Assembly: GCA_029959085.1 (NCBI GenBank)
Contig: JARWIR010000014.1
Coordinates: forward strand, 11,330,001-11,394,000
Reading direction: 5' to 3'
Source: Nemophila menziesii
Lineage: Eukaryota > Streptophyta > Magnoliopsida > Boraginales > Hydrophyllaceae
DNA length: 64,000 bases
Shown: positions 19,961-30,614 of the stretch, in pieces
Layout: each line of letters begins with the position of its first letter
How positions within the stretch are numbered: the stretch's first letter is position 1
Made by a program: the position numbers and the translations under genes
Notes under the pieces: generated by a model
The model's database searches: none
The model's input: the letters and a program-made list of their open reading frames with translations, nothing else
What the model was told of the DNA's origin: nothing

Positions 19961-21734
19961 TGATGTCTCCCTATTTTTTCTAATTATTAGCCCTTTGGAG
20001 ACATCCTTTTAGGTGAATATTTGACTTATTTGATAGACTTTTATGCCTATTTTGTCATATTACACTTTCTCCCCTTGGAATTAGACTATTTGCATTTTTA
20101 GAGATTTTGTGCGTTAATTTGGTTATTTTTAGTGCAAAGTAGTAGGTTCTTGAATTTCATGGAAAACCAATACAAGGAGGAGAAATGAGAATTAAAGTCT
20201 TAGAGTATTTTTAGTGTGTTAGGAAGTATTTTATTCGGGTTTCTAATTTTAGAGTGCACTTTCTTATTTCTAGTCTTGATTTAATGATTTATTAATTTTT
20301 AAAGCATATACGGTTTAATTATTTATGTATTGTGAAACTTTAAAAGATATATGGTAATTAATTAGAGACCAAGTCAAGTTTGAGAAGTAAAGGAAAGAAG
20401 ATATACATTAAAGTTGGAAGATTAAGGAAGGAAATATGCAAAGAAGGAAAAGATAAAGTTACCAAATAAATCTGAAATTCTAGCCACGTTCAAAGACGAT
20501 CTCATAACTCAAGATTGACTAGGAATTTGAGAGAATGGTCTGGACTAATGGATAGAGCTTTCCGAGACAAGTGATTTTGATATAAAGAACGTGTCAAACG
20601 GATAAGTATTGAAGGAGATATGACCAAAACAAATCAGCAACAGAATCTTACATTTTCTATTTTAGGGTTGCGAATTAAAGAGTCCTTTACTTGTCTTCCA
20701 CTCCAAGTAAAACGAATTAGGGCTTCCTAACACCTATAAATACACTCCTTAGACCTCATTATTCAGTACCTCTCATTAAACCTTCATATTAAATCATCCT
20801 TAGAGATAGCGTCAAGAGGCGGAAGCAAGACTTGAAGCTGGGGAATCCTTTTCCTCCAACAACCGCTCAAGTCAATTCCTCTATCTAGGTTCTTATTTTA
20901 TTTTTTGTTATTAGAAAAATGTATATTATTAATTTCTTTATTGTTTCTATTTCAATTATGAGCTAAAACTTAATTACTTGAGAATCGCATAATGGGATGA
21001 ACCCTGATTTATTTAATTCATGTATTTCAATTTTGGATTAGTTTCTAGTTTAATTTGAATTGGGTATTTCATATTGCTTATTATTTTGTATTAATTTCAC
21101 TATCAATGAATAATCGGAGATAGGTCATAGTAATTAAGCTATTCACTTTGGTGGGGAAGTGATCGCCTTAACAGGGGGTTTAATTACGGACATAGGTAAT
21201 GAGCGTAAGGTGGAAAATTATTGATCCTGAAGGACTTAGTTAACCTTATGACCAATATGGTAAGAGACTAAAACCATCTGAACGTAGCTTATAATCGCCC
21301 TGACAGGGTTTGTAATATTGTAGGATAGCTCCTAGGTCCACCTTGACGGGGGCTTGAAGATTATAGAGTCCTGACTAATATAGAAATATCAGTTTTGCCC
21401 TTAACAAAAGCATTAATTACGTAAGTGTAGGTGATTCCCTAGCGAGACTCAAGTATAGCTCATATATGCGTCTTAGTCCTTTAGTATTTATTTTCAGTAA
21501 TTTGTTTATTTGCGTCTAGTAGTTTAATAACTCGAAACTGAACAAATATCTTTTATCTTTTATTTTCTGTATTTGCATTATTACTACTTATTTATTGAAC
21601 ACTTGAGTTATACCAGTCCAATCCATGAGAACGAAACCCGATTTATCGGAGTATTACTTGGACAACCGTACACTTGCGGTATTGTGGTTCCTTTTATTTC
21701 AATACTTAATTTTATAACACACCAGGACCCACCA
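19961..21734 (+). repeat. 5' LTR of element C
   Basis: Begins TGATGTCTCC (partner arm GGAGACATC at 19997-20005) and ends ACCCACCA. Four TGACG-like motifs lie near 21174, 21229, 21302 and 21346. A U5 motif CGTACACTTGCGG is at about 21667. A small ORF at 21573-21791 crosses the LTR end and is not a gene. Confidence 0.9.
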
Positions 21735-21740
21735 AGTTTT

Positions 21741-21758
21741 TGGCGCCGCTGCCGGGGA
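21741..21758 (+). other. Primer-binding site of element C (tRNA-Asp type)
   Basis: TGGCGCCGCTGCCGGGGA begins six bases after the LTR end; complementary to the tRNA-Asp 3' end except one base. Confidence 0.9.
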
Positions 21759-21890
21759 TTGCAGCGTGTGACCCCGGTGTTTAATCTTTAAGTAGTTTTA
21801 ATTATTTTTTTATTTTTTCAGTTTTACGCTTGGTTTTTTATGTTTTACATGTTCTTATATTCAGGTAATGATCAAGTGATTTTATTAAAG

Positions 21891-22796
21891 ATGTATAGAG
21901 GACATTACCCAGATCCCGATCCATATGACTATTGGGAAGCCTCTTCGGGACAACAACAATGGGGTAGTAACTTCTACCGACAACCTTATCAATACCCGCA
22001 AGAGCAAGAATGGAACAATCAATGGATCGGGAATAATCAACAACAATCATGATATCACTATCAACAAGATCAAAGATGAAACATTCAACAACCTCCACAA
22101 ATAACTCTTGCCGATTTGAATGAAACGCTTGCTAAATACATTTGCAATCGCGAGGAAAGCAGTGCAAAAATAGAACGAATGCTAGACGAAATGGGTTCCA
22201 AATATAATTCTCATGACTTTGCCGAGAGTAATAGCAAGTCTTATGAAGACCCCAAATTCGAATGCCGTTACGAGGAAAATAAGGCAAGAGATCAAATGCA
22301 AAAGGCAAGAGAAGCGGAAAGTGATGCCAAATTTGAAAGAACACAACGAATACTAGATGAACTTGCTTCCTATTATAATTCTCCTAGTTCTGCCAAGAGT
22401 AGTAGTAAGTCTCATGAAGATTCCACTCCCCCGAGGGATGAAAGAGAGCAACTGGAAAAAGTAATTGAGGAGGAAGTGTTGAAAGAAGATATTAGTAATA
22501 GTGATAGTGATATGACCACCGTGCCAGATATAAATGGAGACCACCATGTGGTTGAGAATCTTGTTAGCATAGTGGAAGAAGGAGTAGCAACACAAATCCT
22601 AAAAGTTAACACAGAAATTGATATTCCTATGGTGTATGCACATGATCAAGATACAAAACGCAAACAAGAAGAGGTGGTGATCGAGGTTATAGAGATTCCA
22701 AAACAAAAATATGATGAGGTAACAGTGGAAGATTGGGTTGACAGCGAAGATGAATCCGAAGTGTTTGGAGAATCAATTGAAGAATTCAAGGTTTAG
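21891..22796 (+). pseudogene. Unrecognised acidic coiled-coil protein of element C, with two in-frame TGA codons
   Basis: A single frame of about 302 codons from the ATG at 21891 to 22796, interrupted only by TGA at 22050 and 22077. Both could derive from CGA by C-to-T change. The N-terminus is rich in Tyr, Pro, Gln and Trp (YPDPDPYDYW, then QPYQYPQEQEW). The rest is rich in Glu, Ser and Lys, with two similar segments (EERMLDEMGSKYNS-like and QRILDELASYYNSPSSAKS) that look like an internal duplication, and an acidic end with TVEDWVDSEDE. I see no gag core, zinc knuckle or protease. It takes the place of gag after the leader. Function is unknown; a structural or RNA-binding role is possible. 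Confidence 0.55.
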
Positions 22797-22858
22797 CTAA
22801 GACAGAAGTTGAATCTCTACCACAAAAAGTTCACCAGTTACCATCTCTACCCCGAATC

Positions 22859-23161
22859 ATGAATGAGATTAGAGCTGAAAAATTCGAATCACCTCCACCA
22901 CCAATACAAAGGATCATCATGTTCTATACAAGCAAGGTGCCACACCGCGAGAGTAAAGTGGCAAGGAGGAGCACTTACCCACCAAGTGAGCTTATACCGT
23001 GGAGAACGGTCATCTACTATTATGTGGGGGAAAATGAGTTTTGTTGTGAAAATAAGAAGGCGAAACGAAGTACTTACCCACCCCCTTTCAAAGATCGATT
23101 AAATAAAATTCGAGGTAGGAAAGTTCTTAAAACTTACATGTCAAGGAAGAGGCGAGTTTAA
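22859..23161 (+). CDS. Unrecognised small basic ORF of element C
   Basis: A 100-codon ORF in another frame after the acidic protein. It contains two similar segments, KVARRSTYPP and KKAKRSTYPPP, about 45 residues apart, and a basic C-terminus. It holds the position of the integrase-C-terminal-like domain in 2 and A but I cannot align it convincingly. The duplicated RSTYPP motif is the only distinct feature. An overlapping ORF at 22863-23102 is a shadow. Confidence 0.35.
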   Translation: MNEIRAEKFESPPPPIQRIIMFYTSKVPHRESKVARRSTYPPSELIPWRTVIYYYVGENEFCCENKKAKRSTYPPPFKDRLNKIRGRKVLKTYMSRKRRV

Positions 23162-23199
23162 GCGGAGTAGAACCGCAAAGGCCTCAATACATCGTCATG

Positions 23200-23265
23200 G
23201 AAGGTAACGCGTCGAACTAAAAGACGTAATAAACAAAAGTGCTTCCTGGGAGACAACCCATGTTT
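23200..23265 (+). other. Conserved post-coding block of element C
   Basis: GGTAACGCGTCGAAC, then GACGTAATAAACAAAAGTGC and TGGGAGACAACCCAT. Elements 2 and A have the same order of pieces right after their coding region. Confidence 0.55.
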
Positions 23266-23424
23266 TAATTTGAATTCTGTTTTAAAATTCCTAGTGTATA
23301 TAATAAGTAATTGTCGAGTCTTAGCGTCTATTTTTTAAGAAATGAGAAAGGTACTGTGTTGAATGGTGCAGGAATTGAGTTTGAGGTGTTGAGGAACGAA
23401 AAAGGGAAAAATCCGTACCACTGG

Positions 23425-23790
23425 CAGGTAGGCCGGTCAAACCACCGGTATACCGGTGGGGAGACACGAGCCCTCGGGTTGGTGGACTCGGGTTTATTAC
23501 CGAGAGCATGTCCAAGAAGAACCGAGTGCACCGGTATGCCGAGGGCACCGGTAATGCCGGCCAGAAGGAAACACAAGCCCTCGGGTTGCATGATTCGTGT
23601 ATTTTGACAAAGCGGGATTTTTCGAACAGCAGTGCACCGGTTATGCCCGTGACACCACCGGTATGCCGGCTCCCAAGAACACGAGGCCTCGGGTATTTAT
23701 TAGGATTTATTGCCGAGAATAACAAAAAGAAAAACTCCAGCACCGGTATGCCGGCGAATCCGCCGGTATGCCGGCCCGAAGACGGTTTTT
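23425..23790 (+). repeat. Palindrome cluster of element C (CCGGTATACCGG / CCGGTATGCCGG type)
   Basis: CCACCGGTATACCGGTGG at 23442-23459 is a perfect 18-bp palindrome. Near-palindromic copies with a TATGCC core lie near 23530, 23548, 23636, 23660, 23741 and 23763. GC-rich; overlapping ORFs in many frames are by-products. Confidence 0.75.
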
Positions 23791-23865
23791 GAAGAGTTTA
23801 GGTCCAATTCCACTTCTTACTTCATCAAGAAGAAACCCTAGCCTTTCCAATACGAATTTTTCAGA

Positions 23866-24176
23866 CCCTAACCCTTTATATACCTGCACAACACCACTAA
23901 AACACCCAATAACATTAAATCCTTCCTCCTATTCCATTCCAAACACACATCCAACACCACAATCCTTCAAGAAAATCAAGAAATCTTCTCCTTCAACCTT
24001 AAGCCTCTTCATCAAAGCTTCAGTCCTATTCATTAAACCTTCCCCAATCCACTACATAATCATTACCCATCTCATATAACACCTTGCTCCTTCATTATAA
24101 ATCCTCAAAACATCAAATTTCATAGCTCTTCTCTGGTTTTTGAATATTTGAAGTTTTGAGTTTGGGGTTCATTGAG
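23866..24176 (+). promoter_or_regulatory. TATA-like site and pyrimidine-rich leader of element C
   Basis: ACCCTTTATATACCTGCAC (TATATA at 23877-23882) is followed by about 290 bases rich in C, T and A and poor in G, then an ATG at 24177. This resembles a plant core promoter plus 5' UTR. F, G and A have the same arrangement. The 23768-24079 ORF lies within this leader and is not conserved. Confidence 0.45.
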
Positions 24177-24456
24177 ATGACAAAGATTGGGAAGTCAAGA
24201 ATACCATGAAGAGGAAGAAAAAAGTTGGAGAACCTCTTATTACTTTTGGTGTTGAAAGATGTAGTTGAAAGAATGAAATTGTGGAGGATAAACATGAAGA
24301 GGTGTTGACAACCATAGGAAAAGTCACAAAAGAGTTGGAGCCTATGCAAAACATATTACGTGGAGTGAGAAATGTTCAACATGCCACATACGCAACAAGA
24401 GAAGCTCAACCTACACGCAACCATGGAAACCAGCTTCGTGCTGGTTCAGATACGTT
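24177..24456 (+). pseudogene. Remnant of the env-position ORF in element C
   Basis: The ATG at 24177 follows the leader but the frame soon stops. From about 24280 another frame reads TTIGKVTKELEPMQN and VQHATYATR, then RNHGNQLRAG, which matches the C-terminus of the G ORF (LGNVTKELDLIRNML, IQHATYG, RNTDDQPRAG). The N-terminal two-thirds have been deleted. The hairpin at 24428-24446 covers the conserved end. Confidence 0.7.
24428..24446 (+). other. Hairpin at the end of the env-position ORF, element C
   Basis: AACCAGC, loop TTCGT, GCTGGTT: seven perfect pairs. F and G have the same stem at their stop codon with different loops. Confidence 0.55.
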
Positions 24457-24499
24457 TTCCTATCCTTTTGTCATTCTTATTAATTATTTGCTTTCTTGA

Positions 24500-25901
24500 G
24501 TCTTTTTCGAGTCGTGGGGACATGACTAATTTTTGAATTTGGGGTGGGGTTCGTTGCCTCATCCCAATTTTATGTGTTTTACTGCTTTCTAAAAAAATTA
24601 GTTTGAGGAATGTTTTGACTGTAGAGTATTTTAAATGCCCCATCAAGCGTATGCTTTGTAAATTTATGATAGAAAATAGTTGACTTTAGGAGTTAGTGTA
24701 AAGCACACTTTGATTGCATGCAAATATGAGGTAATTGATAGGAAGAATTAATGAACAATGCAAAAGAAGTAAACTTGTGCTTAAGGATAATGAGTGGTTT
24801 GTAGAACGTGAGATCTGAATGAGTAGAGAACCCACTTAGGTATGAACTAGAGGCAAGCTGTGTAGATAGGAAAATGATAGAGGCAGTTCTTTTGTTAGCC
24901 CTTTGAATCCCTTTTCTCCTTATATCCCTGAATTTAAATATATCCTTCTCAGCCAAATTTTTAGCCTTTAAGCCTTTCTTTTGTCACCACATTATAAGCC
25001 AATATCCCTTTAGTTTGTTAGCCATTACCATATGACCCGCACTTGAATCACGATCCTGAGACTTCCTGTCTTAAGCTTGAGTTTGGGGTGGTGGGTCCAC
25101 TATTATGGGAATTTACATTCGGTTGGGATTTTTGAGCTTATCAATTATGCTCTGTGTTATATTTATGATGATTCGCAGGTTTATTATATTGTAACCCTTT
25201 GTCGGGGTAAGAGTAAATGAAAAAAAAAGATATGAAAAGTTATGAAAAGAAAAAATTTATGAAAAAATAGCATGATATCTCAACATAAAAAAGAGAGTCA
25301 TAGCTATACAAAAGAAAAGAAAAGAAAAGAAACAAAATTCATATGAAAAGAATATATTTGGACCAGCAAAGAGGAAATTTTTAGGTGAATCATCTTTAGT
25401 GCTTATTGGGTTAATTTGGGGACGCTACATTAGCACGTCAAATGGGTTGAGTGAGAACGTTATTCGAGTGTAAACTCAAACTCTTGGACACTTTGTTGAT
25501 GGTAAGTGAGGAGAGAGCCAAAAGCACACTTCAAATTTACCAAATATACATACCATACCGTCCTTAAGCCGATATTAAAACCGTAAAGACCTGATGATTC
25601 CTAGATACATAGTGAGTTAATAGGGAGTATGCTAAGTGGAGCGTTCAAAGCAAGTAAAGATCGAGGAACACCCTATAACCACCATCTTGAGATAAGTAAT
25701 AAGCGTAACCTTCTAGCATTGTGAAATTAATTTTGGATTGATATTATTTTGTGTTTGATTTTGCATGATATGTGTATTAATTCTTAAAGGAGACTATATG
25801 ATATTTGTGTTAAGTTGTGCTTTGGGAATACTTACTAGATTCTGCCTTCTGCGTTCACCTAAAAGGCCTTTGTTTTTATTTTTATTTTTATTTTTATTTT
25901 A
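24500..25901 (+). other. 3' UTR region of element C, no gene seen
   Basis: AT-rich, non-coding. It contains GTAACCCTTTGTCGGGGTAA (25191-25210) and a poly-A-rich stretch, both with counterparts in A and F. A T-rich tract with repeated TTTTTA lies at 25870-25900. Confidence 0.6.
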
Positions 25902-25937
25902 CTTTGTCGGGTCGACAAAGGTTTGAGTTTGGGGTCT
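25902..25937 (+). promoter_or_regulatory. Hairpin and polypurine tract of element C
   Basis: CTTTGTCG (25902-25909), loop GGT, CGACAAAG (25913-25920) form a perfect eight-pair stem. The tract GAGTTTGGGGTCT follows directly before the 3' LTR at 25938 and would prime plus-strand synthesis. Confidence 0.7.
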
Positions 25938-26310
25938 TGATGTCTCCCTATTTGTTCTAATTATTAGCCCTTTGGAGACATCCTTTTAGGTGAATATTTG
26001 ACTTATTGTATAGACTTTTATGCTTATTTCGTCATATTAAACTTTCTCCCCTTGGAATTAGACTATTTGCATTTTTAGAGCTTTTGTGCGTTAATTTGGT
26101 TATTTTTAGTGCAAAGTAATAAGTTCTTGAATTTCATGGAAAACCACTACAAGGAGGAGAAGTGAGAATTAAAGTCTTAGAGTATTTTTAGTGTGTTAGG
26201 AAGTATTTTATTCGGATTTCTAATTTTAGAGTGAACTTTCTTATTTCTAGTCTTGATTTAATAATTTATTAATTTTTTAAAAATATGCGGTTTAATATTT
26301 ATTGTGAAGC

Positions 26311-26378
<68 letters not shown>

Positions 26379-27752
26379 GCTTCACAATAAATATTAAACC
26401 GCATATTTTTTAAAAGTTATACATGGAAGTTGGAAGATTAAGGAAGGAAATATGCAAAGAAGGAAAAGATAAAGTTACCAAATAAATCTGAAATTCCAGC
26501 CACGTTCAAAGACGAGCTCATAACTCAAGATTGGCTAGGAATTTGGGAGAATGGTCTGGACCAATGGATAGAGCTTTCTGATACAAGTGATTTCGATATA
26601 AAGAACGTGTCAAACGGATAAGTATTGAAGAAGATATAACCAAAACAAATCAGCAACAGAATCTTACCTTTCTTATATTCTAGGGCTGAGAATTAATGAG
26701 TCCGTTACTTGTCTTCCACTCCAAGTAAAACGAATTAGAGCTTCCTAAAACCTATAAATACACTTATTAGACCTCATTATTCAGTACCTCTCATTAAACC
26801 TTCATATTAAATCATCCTTAGAGAGAGCGTCAAGAGGCGGAAGCAAGACTTGAAGCTGAAGAATCCTTATCCTCCAACAACAGCTCAAGTCAATTCCTCT
26901 ATCTAGGTTCTTATTTTATGTTATTAGGAACATGTATATTATTAATTTCTTTATTGTTTATATTTAAATTATGAGCTAAAACTTAATTACTTGAGAAATT
27001 GCATAATGGGATGAACCCTAATTTATTTAATTCATGTATTTCAATTTGGGATTAGTTTCTAGTTTAATTTGAATTGGGTATTTCATATTGCTTATTATTT
27101 TGTATTAATTTCACTATCAATGAATTATCTAATCGGAGATAGGTCATAGTATTTAAGCTATCCCCTTTCGTGGGGAAGTGATCGCCTTGACGGGGGGTTT
27201 AATTACGGTCATAGATAATAAACGTAAGGTAGAAATTATTGATCCTGACGGACTTAGTTAACCTTATAGCAAATATGGTAAGAGTCTAAAACCATCTGAA
27301 CGTAGCTTATAATCGCCCTGACGGGGTTTGTAATACTGTAGGATAGCTCCTAGGTCCACCCTGACGGGGGCTAGGAGATTATAGAGTCCTGACTAATATA
27401 GAAATATCAGTTCTGCCCTTAACGAATGCATTAATTACGTAAGTTTAGGTGATTCCTTAGCGAGACTCAAGTATAGCTCGTATCTGCGTCTTAGTCCTTT
27501 AGTATTTATTTTCAGTAATTTGTTTATTTGCGTCTAGTAGTTTAATAACTCGAAACCAAAGAAATATCTTTTATCTTTTATTTTCTGTATTTTCAATTGT
27601 ACTACTTATTTATTGAACACTTGAGTTATACCAGTCCAATCCCTGAGAACGAAGCCCGATTTATCGGAGTATTACTTGGACAATCGTACGCTTGCGGTAG
27701 TGTGGTTCCTTTTATTTCAGTATTTAATTTTATAACACACCAGGACCCACCA
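25938..27752 (+). repeat. 3' LTR of element C
   Basis: Begins TGATGTCTCC, ends GGACCCACCA. It carries TGACG motifs at 27188, 27246, 27319 and 27362. It differs from the 5' LTR by an (AT)n-centred hairpin at 26273-26416 that replaces about 100 bases. Confidence 0.9.
26273..26416. repeat. Large inverted repeat with an (AT)n centre
   Basis: A left arm of about 40 bp ending in TTGTGAAGCTTTAA (26301-26314) and a right arm starting TTAAAGCTTCACAA enclose roughly 60 bases of AT repeat. The arms are nearly perfect inverted copies. The 5' LTR (20290-20420) has only the left arm and normal LTR sequence after it. Confidence 0.85.
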
Positions 27753-29090
27753 CGTCTCCTCATGGATTTTCAATGTTAACTCGAAGTGTTTCGTAGTAAA
27801 ATGTTGTATAGTTTATAAATGAGAAACGAGAAGGAAGAGTAAATCATACAATATTTTAGGGTTTCCAAAGACGAGTAACAATTAACTAAATTAAACTACT
27901 AAAATGAAAATAAAATTAACTAAAAGCAAAGTTTTCAAGTATGAGAGTTATGCTTAATGAATTCTAGTACTCCCCAGAATTTAAATTTATGATCTTCTAG
28001 ATATAAGAATAAATTCATTGTTCGTAATAACTAGGATCCTAAAGTCTTCCTAAATATCTTAAGGATCGACTTAGGAAGCTAGCATACTCAAATTATGTAA
28101 GATTAAAGTTTAAACCTTAGCGGCTACTTGGTTAGTCAAGACCCGTCGACTCACTAACAGGCACCAAGCGTGTATACACTAAGTAGTACTTAAACCCCCC
28201 CCCCCGTGCTGATGCTAGCTTAATTACTCAAGATAATCACTATCCGACCAATATATGATTAGTATTTAACTCAATATGTATACCCAATAGATGAAAAAAA
28301 CAATTTAATCAAATAGTCAATCCCAAAATCAAAAGAACATCAAATAGCAAAATTAAGATTCATACATAATTGAAATCCTCAAGCAATAATGGTTTAGTTC
28401 GTACTCAAATAATGAAATATAGTTAGATTCGTGGTTAAAAGCTAAAATAAGATAAAGTTACTTTTTGGAATGAATGGATTCAGAGCTCCGATGAGGAAGA
28501 ATGGTAGTTTTTGGTGAAAACCCCTTCCTCCTTCTCTTCTACTCTTCCTATGCTATTGCTCCTATTATAAAACTTATAAAATGAAGTATATAATGAGTTT
28601 TATGTGTTCTAGATCTGATATATGACTTATATACTAACTAAACAACGTTTGGGCCCCATGATCTTGATTAATTAGATTAAATGTGGCCCAATCCGTTTTT
28701 AGTTAGTGTTGGACTGTTCAAGTCACGGTGGAAACAAATGGCATAAGTTTCTTATCTCAGTTCCAAATCGACTTCCGTTACTTCCAAAGCGACACTTACT
28801 TCAAGATATATATTAATAAAAAGGAATTTATTTAAAAAATTTAATCAATTTTTCATGATGACTAAAATAATATGACGTCAAGACTTCTCCAATAAAGGCT
28901 CTAGTTTACCAAAGTTACTCTAACCTCATCTTGCACTTTGACTTGACTTTTTTACTTCTTCTCTTCATCTTGAAACCTTTTATCAACCATGTACCTAAAA
29001 AATACACACTTAACACACTGTTAAAGCATCAAAACTCTATAAATAATAAATAGACCACAACAAGAGAGAAAAGTACAATAAAAAATTAAA
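27753..29090 (-). repeat. 5' LTR of element D, main part
   Basis: Divergent LTR sequence with landmarks in the same order as the F and G LTRs: a GGACT-type segment near 28065, a C tract at 28195-28206, ATTGAAATCCTCAAGCAATAATGGTTTAG near 28370, and TTACGCGCAAAAG-like remnants. The left edge is the second target copy of element C. The outer edge is approximate, where LINE-3 begins. No gene. Confidence 0.55.
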
Positions 29091-29421
29091 AAAGTCAAGT
29101 CAATGAGAGTCAACATAGCAAATAATCCTCTATACTCATTCATCCTAGTCTTAATTATTCCACCCTTTTCTTTTTCCTTTTTTAGCTTTTATCCTATTTT
29201 TCGTCCATTTTAGCTATTTCTTTTCTTAAATTAAGTGTTTTTTCCAGATATTCTGGGATCTTGCACTTTTTCATTTCTCTTTTTCCATATCTTTTCACAC
29301 TTCCCTCACTCCCACCTATATCCTTCCACAGTTATCCTCGTTTTCTCTTTCTTTTTCCTTCGCGTGTCCATAATCCTCTTACTATAATCACTTTTTCTTC
29401 TTCTTTTTTCTTTATTTTCTC

Positions 29422-30614
29422 ATGACTAAAATGTTAAGTTCCGCTAGAGTTAATTCATTTGCTAATGTAAGAAAATCGGCTACAAAAAGTATTCTTATCT
29501 CCAGATGTTTCTGAATCTATTTTAGTAATCTGGTAAAAGTTGATGGATTTGAACAAAAGGCAGTAGCGATAAAGATATTAGTCACAAATAAACTAATATC
29601 TCAAACGTTAATGTTAATCTACCATATCTAAGTGAAGAAGTTGTCAAAGATGACGATCCGAGTATATCAAACTCAAATTTCAAGCATGGTCCAATCTCTT
29701 TGAAGGATGAGTTAAACAATCTATGAAACTCGAATATCATGAACCCATATATCATGATGGTAAAAGAATTATTAAAACTCCCCCATGTTCTTAAGAAAGG
29801 AGCTAGGATGTGGGAAAATTGTATTTTCAGACAATTTTAGACAACTCTCCTCTGTTTCATGCAATAGAAAATTTTGTTTGATTTTAGTGGAGTAAGCTTA
29901 GAAAAGTTGATATTAATTCTAGCAGTTAGGGTATCTTCATATTCAAATTTAATAAAAAACAATATTATGGTAAAGATATAAAGCATATGTAGCACGTTAA
30001 TGGTAAGCCTCTACTCTTAAGACCTTGGAATGTAGGTATGCAGTTTTGAAAAATCGACATATCTAGAATTCCTCTATGGATTAAGCTTCAAAACATATAG
30101 ATATTTGGACAAAATCTGGGTCAAGCTATATAGCGAGTGGAATTGGAATTGCTTTACAAATGGATTCCATAATTGAGTCAAAATTTAGACTTGGTTATGC
30201 CCGTTGTGTTAAGATAAATACTAAGGAAATTCTTCCTGACAAAGTTTATGTTCATGTTGGTTTGAATGATTTGCAGGAAGTTCAATTTGAATATGACTGG
30301 AAGCTTATCATTTGTTTCAAGGGTAATAAATTTGATCATTTGGAAAAAATGTCAGAATGTTCAGAAAGTCTGGGTTTCTAAAAATACTACTATCTCTGTT
30401 ACAGATGGTAACGATGAAAAAAACAAAGATCCTATTGAAAAATGGATCGTTGTTACTCAGAAATTGAATGGTAAACATCAACAAGCTTCTAGATCTGCTT
30501 GGAGTTTTAATATGAGGAATTGCAGAGCAATAAAACAAATATTATTGATCATGATGTTCTTACGCTTATCAATGATACGTGTGTTCAAGAGATCACCCGC
30601 CCGCCAAACTTATG
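29422..30614 (+). pseudogene. LINE-3 ORF1, decayed
   Basis: Opens with ATGACTAAAATG (Met-Thr-Lys-Met, as in LINE-1). Open pieces match LINE-1 ORF1: PLLLRPWNVGMQF near 30010, DSIIESKFRLGYARCVKI at 30160, and a zinc-knuckle remnant ICFKGNKFDHLEK near 30310 in which the first Cys pair is altered. The end ITRPPNL equals LINE-1's ITRPPNI. Many frameshifts. Confidence 0.7.

Larger units (their letters stand above)
19961..27752 (+). mobile_element. Element C: complete non-autonomous LTR retrotransposon
   Basis: Both LTRs are present (19961-21734 and 25938-27752) with a well-preserved primer-binding site and polypurine tract. The flanking five bases are AGTCT (19956-19960) and CGTCT (27753-27757), a target duplication with one difference. 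The internal region encodes an acidic protein, not a recognisable gag, then a small basic ORF, a palindrome cluster, a leader and a remnant of the env-position ORF. No protease, RT, RNase H or integrase is seen. Confidence 0.88.

Noticed and set aside
23311..23792. Many overlapping ORFs on both strands
   Set aside because: By-products of the GC-rich palindrome cluster of element C.
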